DNA from: Methylobacter sp.
Lineage (GTDB): Bacteria > Pseudomonadota > Gammaproteobacteria > Methylococcales > Methylomonadaceae
Direction: 5' to 3'
NCBI GenBank assembly: GCA_030699385.1
Contig: JAUYMY010000058.1
Coordinates: 1 to 48,773, forward strand
Length of the DNA: 48,773 nucleotides
Part shown: one piece after another, positions 18,946 through 27,694 of the stretch
Layout: each line of letters opens with the position of its first letter
Position numbering within the stretch: position 1 is the first letter of the stretch
Position numbers and translations under genes: made by a program
The notes under the pieces: model-generated
What the model saw: the letters and a program-made list of their open reading frames with translations, nothing else
Told to the model about the DNA's origin: nothing
Databases searched by the model: none

Positions 18946-18979
18946 GGCGATTTCCTGAAAAAATAGCCCCAAATAAATT

Positions 18980-19107
18980 GTCCACGAAAAACACGAAAAG
19001 CACGAAAAGCACGAAAAGCCAAACGCAGGCATCTCCAGACGACACTAACATAAGCAAAGCAATTATTTTGACTGCTTTTTTTCGTGGCTTTCGTGATTTT
19101 CGTGGAC
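18980..19107. repeat. CACGAAAAG tandem/inverted repeat element
   Basis: Four 9-base units of the form CACGAAAAR lie in tandem at 18983-19018. The inverted partner, three TTTCGTG-type units, lies at about 19078-19107. The outer arms GTCCACGAAAA and TTTTCGTGGAC are perfect. This is a dispersed intergenic repeat, not a gene. Short open frames on both strands here are products of the repeat. Confidence 0.8.
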
Positions 19108-19186
19108 TCTGTTTTTTCGACAGCTTTCGATTGTCAGGGACATTTTTTCTTAGAAATCACCTAATAATCACTGAATGTATTTTATT

Positions 19187-19231
19187 CATCACGAAGGCCA
19201 GGAAGAGTGAAGCTTCGTGGCCTTCTAGTGA
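19187..19231. repeat. Inverted repeat near the ferritin-like gene
   Basis: GAAGGCCA (19193-19200) pairs with TGGCCTTC (19218-19225). CACGAAG and CTTCGTG offer an alternative pairing inside the same stretch, and TCAC/GTGA flank it. It lies downstream of the minus-strand ferritin-like gene but has no T-tract in that direction. I see no gene in 18946-19305. Confidence 0.5.
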
Positions 19232-19305
19232 GAAGTTTACAGACGCCTTTGAACGTGATTAAAACAAGTCCAGCAAACGTCAAAACCTGCCTTGAAACTG
19301 AGGGC

Positions 19306-19761
19306 TTATAAATTAAACGGCTCCACATCACCCGGTTTGCGCAGCATCTTATTGACTTCGTCAAGATGCAGTTCTTCCCCGACAATCATTTCCCGCGCAT
19401 ATTCCTCCAGCAACACAGAAACGCCTTCGGTCGCTGCCAGCAATTCAACATAAGCGGCTATCGCTGTTTTTTCATGCTCCAAACTTTCCCTTAAAATATC
19501 GCCAATATCATGCTTGGTCGTTTCCAATAAAGGCCCAATTTTAAGCGAAGGATGCCCGCCCAATAAAGTCACCAGCTCACCCGCCTTATGCGCATGCATC
19601 AGGCTTTCGCTGGCATTGTCTTTAAGCCAGGAAACAATAGGGATGCGGTTATAGCCGTAAATCATCAGCGAGTAATGTGTGTAACGGACAACGCCCGCCA
19701 ATTCAAGCTCCATGATTTTGTTAAGTATTTCTACAGCGTGTTGTTTTTCTTGATCATTCAT
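19306..19761 (-). CDS. Ferritin-like domain protein (bacterioferritin family)
   Basis: A 151-residue four-helix ferritin-like protein, resembling the bacterioferritin/Dps-like group that stores iron or protects DNA from it. I chose the ATG at 19761, with the ribosome site AGGGGAATAA; an upstream ATG would add 16 unlikely residues. Likely metal ligands are in ELELAGVVRYTHY (helix A), ESLMHAHKAGE (helix B), ESLEHEKTAIAAY (helix C) and GEELHLDEV (helix D). The single ExxH spacing of classic bacterioferritin is altered in helix B, so the exact subfamily is unsure. It is divergent from the deaminase gene. Confidence 0.8.
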   Translation of the reverse strand: MNDQEKQHAVEILNKIMELELAGVVRYTHYSLMIYGYNRIPIVSWLKDNASESLMHAHKAGELVTLLGGHPSLKIGPLLETTKHDIGDILRESLEHEKTAIAAYVELLAATEGVSVLLEEYAREMIVGEELHLDEVNKMLRKPGDVEPFNL

Positions 19762-19826
19762 ATTTATTCCCCTGTTAATTAAAAAATATGTCAGCCCAGA
19801 ATCGGACATAACATAGCCACTTAAAT

Positions 19827-19866
19827 CAAGCTAAAAGCGAAAAATTGACCCGTAAGCTTTAGCTTG
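19827..19866. other. Inverted repeat in the ferritin/deaminase divergent region
   Basis: CAAGCTAAAAGC and GCTTTAGCTTG pair with one bulge across an AT-rich loop. It sits between two divergent genes, so it could be an operator or part of a promoter rather than a terminator. No regulator is recognisable. Confidence 0.35.
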
Positions 19867-19922
19867 CAATCTCACCTTATTGAAACTACGCTTTACCATA
19901 CACCTACTCTGGAGAACTCTCA

Positions 19923-20375
19923 ATGAACTATGCAGATATGCTCGCGGTTGCCTTTGCCGAGGCGCAAGCCGGCTTTGCTGAAGGCGGTGTCCCGGTCGGA
20001 GCCGCGTTGTTCGATGCTGACGGCAATCTGCTCGGTCGCGGCCGCAACCGCCGGGTGCAGGATAATGACCCTTCCGTTCACGGCGAAACCGACGCCTTCC
20101 GCAACGCCGGCCGCCAAACTAATTACCGCGACAAAATTTTGGTGACGACGTTGGCGCCCTGCTGGTATTGCTCAGGGCTGATCCGGCAATTCAATATTGG
20201 CACAGTGGTGGTCGGTGAATCAACCAATTTTGAAGGCCATCTGGATTGGCTCAAAGATGCCGGAACCAACATTATTGAAATGAATGATGCTGATTGTAGC
20301 GCGCTAATGCGCCGTTTTATCGAGCAATCGCCGCAACTCTGGTTTGAAGACATTGGCGAGTGTGGTTGTGATTAA
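19923..20375 (+). CDS. Cytosine deaminase-like nucleobase deaminase (Fcy1 type)
   Basis: A 150-residue zinc deaminase. HGE at residues 53-55 supplies one zinc ligand and the catalytic Glu; PCWYC at 79-83 gives the two Cys ligands. The layout, including GGVPVGAALFD, GRGRNRR, the VVVGESTNFEGH loop and the end RRFIEQSPQLWFEDIGE, is close to yeast cytosine deaminase Fcy1, which also ends in WFEDIGE. Cytosine or a related pyrimidine is therefore the likely substrate, though not proven. The stop overlaps the GTG start of a THI5/NMT1-PAS-GGDEF gene, suggesting that the two proteins share a ligand. Confidence 0.85.
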   Translation: MNYADMLAVAFAEAQAGFAEGGVPVGAALFDADGNLLGRGRNRRVQDNDPSVHGETDAFRNAGRQTNYRDKILVTTLAPCWYCSGLIRQFNIGTVVVGESTNFEGHLDWLKDAGTNIIEMNDADCSALMRRFIEQSPQLWFEDIGECGCD

Positions 20376-22323
20376 ACGTCTGACGCAAATTATTTCGCTA
20401 GCGCTACTGCTTGGCCTGAATCCGGCCTGGTCTACGGAACAGGAAATGGATGCGGTCACCTTGCAATTAAAATGGAAACATCAATTTCAATTTGCCGGTT
20501 ACTACGCCGCCAAGGAAAAAGGCTTTTATCGAGAAGCTGGGCTTGATGTCACTATTGTTGAAGCGGCTCCCGGCGTAGATCCGGTTCGGGAAGTGATAGC
20601 CGGGCGCGCACAATTCGGCGTCGGCACCAGTGAATTGATCCTGAATCGCTATCGCGGCGATCCCGTTGTCGTACTCGGGGTTATTTTTCAGCATTCTCCG
20701 TTGAGCCTGATTACGCTGGCCGAATCCGGGCTCGACAATATCCACAAACTGGTCGACCGCAAGCTGATGATCGAGCCCAATTCCGCGGAATTATTCGCCT
20801 ATTTGTTCCAGGAAGGTTTTACGCCCAAAGCTTTCAGTTTGCAGCATCACAGTCTGGATTTAAACGATCTGCTGTCCGGCAAAATCGATGCCATGTCGGT
20901 GTATGTGACCGACGAGCTGTATCAACTCAAACAGCAAGGCCGGGCGTTTAACCAATTCAGCCCGCGCATGAGCGGCATTGATTTTTACGGCGACAATTTT
21001 TTCACCTTGGACGAGCAACTGGCAGAGCATCCGCAACGAGTCAAAGCATTTAGGGCGGCGACCTTGCGCGGCTGGCTCTATGCCATGCAAAATCCCGACG
21101 AAATCGTGCAGCTGATTTACCAGCGCTATTCACAACGCCACAGCATTGAGCATTTGCAGTTTGAGGCAGAAGCCATGCATGAGTTGATGCAGCCGGAACT
21201 GATCGACCCCGGCTATATGAATGCCGGGCGCTGGCAGCATATCGTCAACACTTACCGGCAGCTTGGGCTGTTACCGGCGGATTTCAATGTCGAACCGATG
21301 CTGTTTTTTCCTAACAGCGAACTTGACTTGAAAAAACTCAAAATCAAACTTTATTATGCAGCAGCCGGATTGTCGCTGTTAGCGTTGCTGTCGGTGATTT
21401 TGTTCCGCTTTTATCGCAAAGCGCGCATCAATGAAGCCCGTCTTAACACCATGTTCGACCATGCGCCGCTGAGCTTGATTGTGCTTGATGATCAAAACAG
21501 GATTCAAGGTTGGAACGCGGAAGCCGAAAAGACGTTTCTCTGGCGCGCCGAAGAGGTTCTGGGAAAACATGCTTCGATCATGGTGCCGCCGGCAAAACGC
21601 CAGGACATCGAAAAGATCCTCGCCGCCGTACATAAAGACCGTGCCATTTCTCATACCAAAAACATCAACATCAAGCAGGATGGCAGTGAGATTCTGTGCG
21701 AATGGCTGAACGCGCCGTTCAAGGACAAACACGACCACTCGAACTTTATCATCTGCATGGCGCGCGACATTACCGAACAAAGACGCCTGGAGCAAAAGCT
21801 TGAATACGCCGCGCATTACGACAACCTGACCGCACTGCCGAACCGGGCGCTGATTCTTGAACAGCTGAAACAAGTGCTGGCGACTGCAGCGCGGCAAACA
21901 AGCAAACTGGCCATTCTGTTTCTCGACCTGAACGGATTTAAGGCGATTAACGATACCTTGGGGCATGAAGCCGGCGACACCCTGTTATTGACGGTGGCAC
22001 AGCGGCTGCCGCAAGCCATCCGCGAATGTGACTATGCAGGCCGACTGGCTGGCGACGAATTTCTGGTGATTTTGCAAGACATCGGTGCGCGTGACAACGC
22101 AGAAAAAGTAGCCGGTAAATTGCAGGAATTGATTAGCCAGCCTTGTCTGCTTAAAGAGCAGTCTATTTGCGTGAGCGCCAGCATCGGCATCAGTCTTTAT
22201 CCCGATGATGCGACCGACATCAATACCCTGATTCATCAAGCCGACCAAAGCATGTATCAAGCCAAACAAGCCGCCCTCGCCGTTAAGGCGGCTAAGGAAA
22301 TGGAACAGAATCTGCCGATATAA
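20368..22323 (+). CDS. THI5/NMT1-PAS-GGDEF membrane sensor
   Basis: A 651-residue signalling protein. After a signal peptide comes a periplasmic NMT1/THI5-like domain (about 35-315), beginning QLKWKHQFQFAGYYAAKEKG, a family that binds pyrimidines of the thiamine pathway and similar ligands. One membrane helix (about 327-350) follows. Then come a PAS domain (about 360-480, ending in MARDITEQRRLEQ) and a GGDEF domain (about 490-645) whose signature reads AGDEF. The first Gly is replaced by Ala, a change known in some active cyclases, so c-di-GMP synthesis is probable but not certain. I take the GTG at 20368, giving an 8-base overlap with the deaminase; a TTG at 20344 is an alternative. Confidence 0.85.
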   Translation: MIKRLTQIISLALLLGLNPAWSTEQEMDAVTLQLKWKHQFQFAGYYAAKEKGFYREAGLDVTIVEAAPGVDPVREVIAGRAQFGVGTSELILNRYRGDPVVVLGVIFQHSPLSLITLAESGLDNIHKLVDRKLMIEPNSAELFAYLFQEGFTPKAFSLQHHSLDLNDLLSGKIDAMSVYVTDELYQLKQQGRAFNQFSPRMSGIDFYGDNFFTLDEQLAEHPQRVKAFRAATLRGWLYAMQNPDEIVQLIYQRYSQRHSIEHLQFEAEAMHELMQPELIDPGYMNAGRWQHIVNTYRQLGLLPADFNVEPMLFFPNSELDLKKLKIKLYYAAAGLSLLALLSVILFRFYRKARINEARLNTMFDHAPLSLIVLDDQNRIQGWNAEAEKTFLWRAEEVLGKHASIMVPPAKRQDIEKILAAVHKDRAISHTKNINIKQDGSEILCEWLNAPFKDKHDHSNFIICMARDITEQRRLEQKLEYAAHYDNLTALPNRALILEQLKQVLATAARQTSKLAILFLDLNGFKAINDTLGHEAGDTLLLTVAQRLPQAIRECDYAGRLAGDEFLVILQDIGARDNAEKVAGKLQELISQPCLLKEQSICVSASIGISLYPDDATDINTLIHQADQSMYQAKQAALAVKAAKEMEQNLPI

Positions 22324-22410
22324 ATGGGTACCGACCAAATCTAACGATAGGCCCGGCAGCGGTTTTTCAGTTATAATCCCCGACTTTTTATTGCCCAAGA
22401 GCATTAAACC

Positions 22411-23325
22411 GTGTCCAGCATAAACAACGACTTATCGACTTTTCAGGGGCTCATCCTGGCCTTACAGCAATACTGGTCAGCTCAAGGCTGTATTTTATTG
22501 CAACCTTTGGATCAGGAAGTGGGTGCCGGAACCTTTCATCCCGCCACCTTTTTACGCGCCATCGGCCCTGAGCCCTGGAACGCCGCCTATGTGCAGCCGT
22601 CGCGCCGGCCGACCGACGGCCGCTTCGGCGAAAATCCCAACCGGCTCCAGCATTACTACCAGTTTCAGGTGGTTTTAAAACCGTCCCCCGATAATATCCA
22701 GGAGTTGTATTTAGGTTCGTTGCGCCATTTGGGCCTGGATTTGCTCGAACACGATGTGCGCTTTGTCGAAGACAATTGGGAATCGCCCACGCTCGGTGCC
22801 TGGGGTTTGGGCTGGGAAGTCTGGCTGAACGGCATGGAAGTGACGCAGTTCACCTATTTTCAGCAAGTCGGCGGCCTGGAATGTCGGCCGATCACCGGCG
22901 AAATCACTTACGGCCTGGAGCGCATCGCGATGTACTTGCAGGGCGTTAAAAGCGTTTACGATCTGGTCTGGACTAACGGCCCATTCGGCACCGTCACTTA
23001 CGGCGACGTATTTCATCAAAACGAAGTGGAAATGTCCGCTTACAACTTCGAACACGCCAACGTTGATTTTATGTTCGAGTGCTTCAATACCTACGAGAAA
23101 GAATGCACCAAGCTGATTGAGTTGAACTTGCCGCTACCGGCTTATGAAATGGTGTTGAAAGCTTCGCATGCGTTCAACCTGCTGGATGCGCGCCATGCGA
23201 TTTCGGTTACCGAGCGGCAACGTTATCTGTTACGGGTCAGGAATTTAGCCAAATCGGTTGCTGAGGTTTATTACCAACGCAGGGAATCGCTGGGATTTCC
23301 GATGTGTCAGAGTTCAATCGAGTAA
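22411..23325 (+). CDS. glyQ: Glycine-tRNA ligase alpha subunit
   Basis: The alpha chain of the tetrameric bacterial glycyl-tRNA synthetase, which holds the class II catalytic core. The 304 residues include [18 protein letters not shown] near the start, motif 2-like [38 protein letters not shown] and [11 protein letters not shown]. The start is GTG at 22411. In most relatives glyS follows directly; here two AT-rich genes stand between them, the first starting three bases after the glyQ stop. Confidence 0.97.
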   Translation: MSSINNDLSTFQGLILALQQYWSAQGCILLQPLDQEVGAGTFHPATFLRAIGPEPWNAAYVQPSRRPTDGRFGENPNRLQHYYQFQVVLKPSPDNIQELYLGSLRHLGLDLLEHDVRFVEDNWESPTLGAWGLGWEVWLNGMEVTQFTYFQQVGGLECRPITGEITYGLERIAMYLQGVKSVYDLVWTNGPFGTVTYGDVFHQNEVEMSAYNFEHANVDFMFECFNTYEKECTKLIELNLPLPAYEMVLKASHAFNLLDARHAISVTERQRYLLRVRNLAKSVAEVYYQRRESLGFPMCQSSIE

Positions 23326-23328
23326 TTC

Positions 23329-24351
23329 ATGTCTACTTTTTTCAACTCGGTACATATTACCAATTTCAAATCGCTTAAAGATGTCACTTTAAGCGATTGC
23401 AAGCGGATTAATTTGCTGATTGGAAAGCCGAATGTTGGAAAATCGAATATTCTTGAGGCGATTGGGTTATTTGGTTTGGGTTATAGCCGGTTTAATAAAA
23501 ACAATAAACTGACACAATTTATAAGATTCGATAATACCCCGGAATTGTTTTTTGACGGCAATACCAGCGCACCTATTACTGTTGCAATTAACAATGATGG
23601 CAATGAACCCAGCTGCCGTGTTGATTATCAAAATTTGAGCCATACCCATCTTTTTGATAAACAGCTGGTCATATCAATTTTTATTGATGGCGCGCAGTCC
23701 AAATTAACCGTAAATAATGATTTTGAGTTAGACAGTGTTGAAGTGGGTGGAACTTACAACATTAAACAGTATAAGTTTGTCCATAACCCGGCTTTTGAAA
23801 AATTAAATATCCCGTATTTAATGCCACCTTTTGGAGCAAACTTACTTAATGTTATTCAAGAACACACGCAGTTACAAAAAAAACTACGCGATATTTTTTC
23901 TGCATATAACTTAAAATTAGTCATTGATACTGCAAACAATGAATTAAGAATACAAAAAGAAATAAAGGACGGCTTTGTATTCTCGCTTTCTTACAGTTCT
24001 ATAGCGGACACTCTGCAAAGAATAATATTTTTCAAAGCCGCCATTACTTCCAATGAAGAGTCGATTTTGTTATTTGAAGAGCCGGAAGCGCATTGTTTTC
24101 CGCCTTATATCGCTCACTTTACCCAGGAAGTTATAAACTCAACTAGCAATCAGTTTTTTATTACTACGCATAGCCCTTATGTGCTCAATGATTTTTTGGA
24201 GTATGAGCGCGATGATGTTGCTATTTATATGTTTGATATAAAAGACGGTCAAACCGTTATTAAAAGACTGACTGATAGCGAGTTGAATGATGTTTATGAA
24301 TATGGGTTAGACTTGTTTTTTAATGCCGAGCTATTCACGGATGAAATTTAA
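23329..24351 (+). CDS. AAA/ABC-type ATPase of a two-gene cassette
   Basis: A 340-residue RecF/OLD-like ATPase. Residues 7-18 (SVHITNFKSLKD) and the Walker A GKPNVGKS at 32-39 are typical, as are Walker B SILLFEEPEAH (about 245-255) and the H-loop TTHSPYVLND (about 279). There is no long coiled coil. A signature-like region YSSIADTLQRIIFFKAA precedes Walker B. It starts three bases after glyQ with no visible promoter and overlaps the next gene by 11 bases. The sequence is clearly more AT-rich than glyQ and glyS, which suggests transfer. It resembles the ATPase half of split OLD-like or PARIS-like defence pairs, but I cannot name the family. Confidence 0.8.
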   Translation: MSTFFNSVHITNFKSLKDVTLSDCKRINLLIGKPNVGKSNILEAIGLFGLGYSRFNKNNKLTQFIRFDNTPELFFDGNTSAPITVAINNDGNEPSCRVDYQNLSHTHLFDKQLVISIFIDGAQSKLTVNNDFELDSVEVGGTYNIKQYKFVHNPAFEKLNIPYLMPPFGANLLNVIQEHTQLQKKLRDIFSAYNLKLVIDTANNELRIQKEIKDGFVFSLSYSSIADTLQRIIFFKAAITSNEESILLFEEPEAHCFPPYIAHFTQEVINSTSNQFFITTHSPYVLNDFLEYERDDVAIYMFDIKDGQTVIKRLTDSELNDVYEYGLDLFFNAELFTDEI

Positions 24352-24901
24352 TATTAATATTTGCGTTATTCCTGAATGTTATATCGATACTAATTTGATT
24401 GAGACCCTTGTTCCTCCTGACAGAATCGGCAATACATGTGGTTATAACCATCAGCTTGGCTGCAATAAAGTTGTTGACGAAATGATGGGGAAATTAAAAG
24501 ATGGTTTCGCTGTAGGTATTTTAGATAATGATAAAAGAAAGTTATCTCGCACGTCTGAATTTATATTGCTTACTGAAAAACAACGATTAAAGTTATATAA
24601 ACATCCAGAAAAGAATCATTACTTGATATTTCATCCGCCAATCGAACAATGGATTATTGATATAGCGAATGATGTAAGCATTAGTTTAGATGCGCCTGAA
24701 TATGATTTGCCAACAGCACATAAAGAACTGATATATGAAACAAAAGTCAATGTGAAGAGTAAAAACGATCAACGGTTTAAACGCTTATTCCGCGATCTGC
24801 AAAAGCAAAATGCACTGGGTATCAATTTGTTGGCTAATTGGATAAGGTATTTAAAAGATCATCCTTATAGTGCTGACAAACACGAATTAATAAACTTATA
24901 A
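24341..24901 (+). CDS. TOPRIM-like partner of the AAA ATPase
   Basis: A 186-residue protein that I do not recognise as a named family. I chose the ATG at 24341 (MKFNINICVIPECYID), which overlaps the ATPase stop; an in-frame ATG at 24323 lies deeper inside that gene. The order of acidic residues suits a TOPRIM-like nuclease core: Glu12 after a hydrophobic strand, and Asp62-x-Asp64 in FAVGILDNDKRK after a second strand. Residues 96-125 hold YLIFHPPIEQWIIDIANDV. The C-terminus is Lys-rich. It probably acts with the ATPase upstream as effector. The fold is inferred from the motif pattern only. Confidence 0.65.
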   Translation: MKFNINICVIPECYIDTNLIETLVPPDRIGNTCGYNHQLGCNKVVDEMMGKLKDGFAVGILDNDKRKLSRTSEFILLTEKQRLKLYKHPEKNHYLIFHPPIEQWIIDIANDVSISLDAPEYDLPTAHKELIYETKVNVKSKNDQRFKRLFRDLQKQNALGINLLANWIRYLKDHPYSADKHELINL

Positions 24902-24923
24902 CGACATATAAAGGCATCTCATC

Positions 24924-27041
24924 GTGACCGCACAACACTTACTTTTCGAATTAGGTTCAGAAGAACTGCCGCCCAAGACCTTGCTAAAACTGAGCAACGC
25001 TTTATTGAACGGCATCGTTCAAGGCCTTAACGCTGCCGAACTGACGTTTACCGGCAGCAAGGCTTACGCCACGCCCCGGCGTCTGGCGGTTTTCATCGAA
25101 AACCTGTCCACCGCGCAACCGGACAAAACCGTCGAAAAGCGCGGCCCTGCCCTGCAAGCGGCATTCGCGCCGGACGGCACGCCCAGCAAGGCGGCTTTAG
25201 GTTTCGCCGTCAGCTGCGGCACTACGTTCGACCAATTGGAGCGCCTACTTACCGACAAGGGCGAATGGCTCAGTTACACGCAAGCGATCAAAGGTCAGGC
25301 GACTGAAAATCTGGTTCCCGACATCATCCGCCAAAGCATCGCCGGATTGCCGATTGCCAAACGGATGCGCTGGGGCAGTTTCACGACCGAGTTTGTCAGA
25401 CCGGTACATTGGGCGGTCTTGCTTTACGGCGATAGCGTCATCGAGACCGAAATCCTCGGACTCAAAACCGGTGCAGCCACGCAAGGCCATCGCTTCCACG
25501 CGCCGCAACAAATCACGCTAACCAAGCCGGAAGATTACGCCGATGCCTTGTACCAACAAGGCCGCGTGATTGCCGATCTTGAGCAACGGAAAAGCATTAT
25601 CCGCGAAGCCGCGCAAAAAGCTGCCGACGCAGTAGGCGGTATTGCCCATATCGAAGACGATTTGCTGGAAGAAATCGCCGCGCTGAACGAATGGCCGGTG
25701 CCGATTACCGGCACTTTCGACCCGCGCTTTTTGGAACTGCCGCCGGAAGTGCTGATTACCACGATGCAGACCAATCAGAAATATTTTCCGGTTAAAAATG
25801 CCGACGGCGGTTTGCTGGCCAATTTCATCACCTTCAGCAATATCGAAAGCACTAACCCTAAATCGATACAGCAAGGCAATGAACGCGTAGTGACCCCGCG
25901 CCTGTCCGATGCGGAATTTTTCTGGAATCAGGATCGTAAAAAAAATCTGGCCGACCGCGTCGAAAGCTTGTCCAGCGTGGTTTTCCAGGAAAGTTTGGGC
26001 ACGGTTTACGATAAAACCAAACGCGTGCAAAATCTGGCTAAATTTATCGCCGGACATTTAGGTGCCGATGTTGAACTGGCGGAACGCGCCGCATTGCTGG
26101 CGAAAACCGACCTGATGACTGAAATGGTCGGCGAGTTCGGTAACCTGCAAGGCATTATGGGGCGCTACTATGCACTGGCGGACAACGAGCCGAAAGCCAT
26201 CGCGCTGGCGCTTGAGGAACAGTATTTCCCCAAACAATCCGGCAGCCCGACTGCCGGCAGCGCCATGGGTCAAATTTTGGCGATTGCCGAAAAAATAGAC
26301 ACGCTGGCCGGTATTTTTGCGGTCGGCCTGATCCCGACCGGCGACAAAGACCCTTATGCCTTGCGCCGTGCCGCCTTGGGCATACTCCGCACCATCATTG
26401 AAAATCAGCTCAATATCAATATTGTCGAGTTGACGGAATTTGCAGCCGCTCAGATTAAACTTGAGCCTAGCCATATTGGCTCTGGATTTTTAAAAACCCA
26501 GATAACCATGAGTTCTCCTGACGACCCGACTACAGCCGACCGGGTGATTGATTTCATTTTCGACCGTCTGAAAGGTTATTGCCTGGATCATGGTTACACG
26601 GCCGATGAATTCGATGCTGTCATCACTGTCAGACCTGCCGAACCACTGGATTTCATGCAACGTTTGCAGGCGGTTAAAGCGTTCAGGCAACTGCCCGAAG
26701 CGGAAAGTCTGGCGGCGGCAAACAAGCGCATCCGCAATATCCTGAAAAAATCCGAGTCACAACCGGCGGCCAGCGTGGGTGCCTTGTTGGAAACGCAGGA
26801 AAAACAGTTGCTGCAAGCCGCCTTGCAATCTGGCGATGACATCAAGCCGTTACTGGCGCAGCGCGATTATCAGGGCACGCTGAACCGGCTGGCAACATTG
26901 CGCAATGATGTCGATGCGTTTTTCGATCACGTCATGGTGATGACCGACGACCTGGATTTGCGCGCCAACCGGCTGGCTTTGCTGAATTTGTTGTCCGAGC
27001 AGTTTTTGACCTGCGCCGACATTTCCAAATTGCAATCGTAA
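24924..27041 (+). CDS. glyS: Glycine-tRNA ligase beta subunit
   Basis: The beta chain of glycyl-tRNA synthetase, which contributes tRNA binding. The 705 residues start with a GTG (MTAQHLLFELGSEELPPKTL), the strongly conserved GlyS opening. AAAGG lies upstream. Further landmarks are YATPRRLAVFIENL, MRWGSFTTEFVRPVHW, YFPVKNADGGLLANFITFSN and a C-terminal anticodon-binding-like domain with DDLDLRANRLALLNLL. Its separation from glyQ by about 1.6 kb is unusual. Expression must either read through the cassette or start within it. Confidence 0.97.
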   Translation: MTAQHLLFELGSEELPPKTLLKLSNALLNGIVQGLNAAELTFTGSKAYATPRRLAVFIENLSTAQPDKTVEKRGPALQAAFAPDGTPSKAALGFAVSCGTTFDQLERLLTDKGEWLSYTQAIKGQATENLVPDIIRQSIAGLPIAKRMRWGSFTTEFVRPVHWAVLLYGDSVIETEILGLKTGAATQGHRFHAPQQITLTKPEDYADALYQQGRVIADLEQRKSIIREAAQKAADAVGGIAHIEDDLLEEIAALNEWPVPITGTFDPRFLELPPEVLITTMQTNQKYFPVKNADGGLLANFITFSNIESTNPKSIQQGNERVVTPRLSDAEFFWNQDRKKNLADRVESLSSVVFQESLGTVYDKTKRVQNLAKFIAGHLGADVELAERAALLAKTDLMTEMVGEFGNLQGIMGRYYALADNEPKAIALALEEQYFPKQSGSPTAGSAMGQILAIAEKIDTLAGIFAVGLIPTGDKDPYALRRAALGILRTIIENQLNINIVELTEFAAAQIKLEPSHIGSGFLKTQITMSSPDDPTTADRVIDFIFDRLKGYCLDHGYTADEFDAVITVRPAEPLDFMQRLQAVKAFRQLPEAESLAAANKRIRNILKKSESQPAASVGALLETQEKQLLQAALQSGDDIKPLLAQRDYQGTLNRLATLRNDVDAFFDHVMVMTDDLDLRANRLALLNLLSEQFLTCADISKLQS

Positions 27042-27065
27042 ATGCGCGAATCACCGGCATCGGCA

Positions 27066-27132
27066 TTGTGGGAGCGGCCACCCGGCCGCGAACAGTACGC
27101 GATTGTTCGCGGCCAAGTGGCCGCTCCCACAA
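27066..27132. repeat. REP-like palindromic element after glyS
   Basis: TTGTGGGAGCGGCCAC at the left pairs perfectly with GTGGCCGCTCCCACAA at the right. Inner arms CGGCCGCGAACA and TTGTTCGCGGCC pair as well, around an 8-base loop. This is the layout of a REP/BIME-type element, similar in style to the TGTGGGAGCGG elements of pseudomonads. It lies between glyS and gmhB and may stabilise the glyS message. Confidence 0.85.
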
Positions 27133-27142
27133 CTTAGAACTC

Positions 27143-27694
27143 ATGCCTGAAAACCGCTACGTTTTGCTCGATCGTGATGGCGTCATCAATCAGGATTCCG
27201 ATGACTTCATCAAATCGCCGGATGAATGGCTGCCGATTGCAGGCAGCCTTGAAGCGATAGCCCTGTTCAATGCGCAAGGCTATAAAGTCGTTGTCGTCAC
27301 CAATCAATCGGGCATTGCGCGGGGGTTGTTTGATGTCGCCACGCTGGCAAAAATCCATGCAAAAATGCAGCGTTTGGTGAGCGACAAAGGCGGCAAAATC
27401 GAGGCCATTTATTTTTGCCCGCATGGCCCGGACGATGATTGCGCTTGCCGCAAACCCAAACCGGGCTTGCTTGAAGCCTTCGCAGCTGAGCATCATGTCA
27501 GCCTGAACGGCATCGCGGTTATCGGCGATTCGTTGCGCGACCTGCAGGCTGCAGAGGCAGTCGGTGCCAGTCCGATACTGGTCAAAACCGGCAAAGGCCG
27601 ACTAACCTTAGATAAAAACCCTAACCTCAACATTCCTGTTTTTGAGAATTTATATGACGCAGCAACCTTCATCACCTCAAGACCTACGGCCTAA
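27143..27694 (+). CDS. gmhB: D-glycero-beta-D-manno-heptose 1,7-bisphosphate 7-phosphatase
   Basis: A HAD-family phosphatase of the ADP-heptose route for LPS core synthesis. The ATG at 27143 gives 183 residues; earlier in-frame codons run into the REP element. HAD motif I is LLDRDGVINQD (catalytic Asp10 and Asp12), motif II VVTNQSG, and motif III/IV GDSLRDLQAA. The zinc-binding loop CPHGPDDDCACRKPKPG is diagnostic for GmhB. The acyltransferase gene starts inside its last 41 bases, an arrangement seen in other gammaproteobacteria. Confidence 0.92.
   Translation: MPENRYVLLDRDGVINQDSDDFIKSPDEWLPIAGSLEAIALFNAQGYKVVVVTNQSGIARGLFDVATLAKIHAKMQRLVSDKGGKIEAIYFCPHGPDDDCACRKPKPGLLEAFAAEHHVSLNGIAVIGDSLRDLQAAEAVGASPILVKTGKGRLTLDKNPNLNIPVFENLYDAATFITSRPTA

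Noticed and set aside
18983..19018. Tandem repeats that might suggest a CRISPR array
   Set aside because: The 9-base units have no spacers and are far shorter than CRISPR repeats; no cas genes are present.
18978..19262. A plus-strand open frame of 94 codons rich in Ser-Thr-Lys near its start
   Set aside because: It is made by the CACGAAAAG tandem repeat and its inverted partner; the low-complexity peptide and lack of a ribosome site show it is not a gene.
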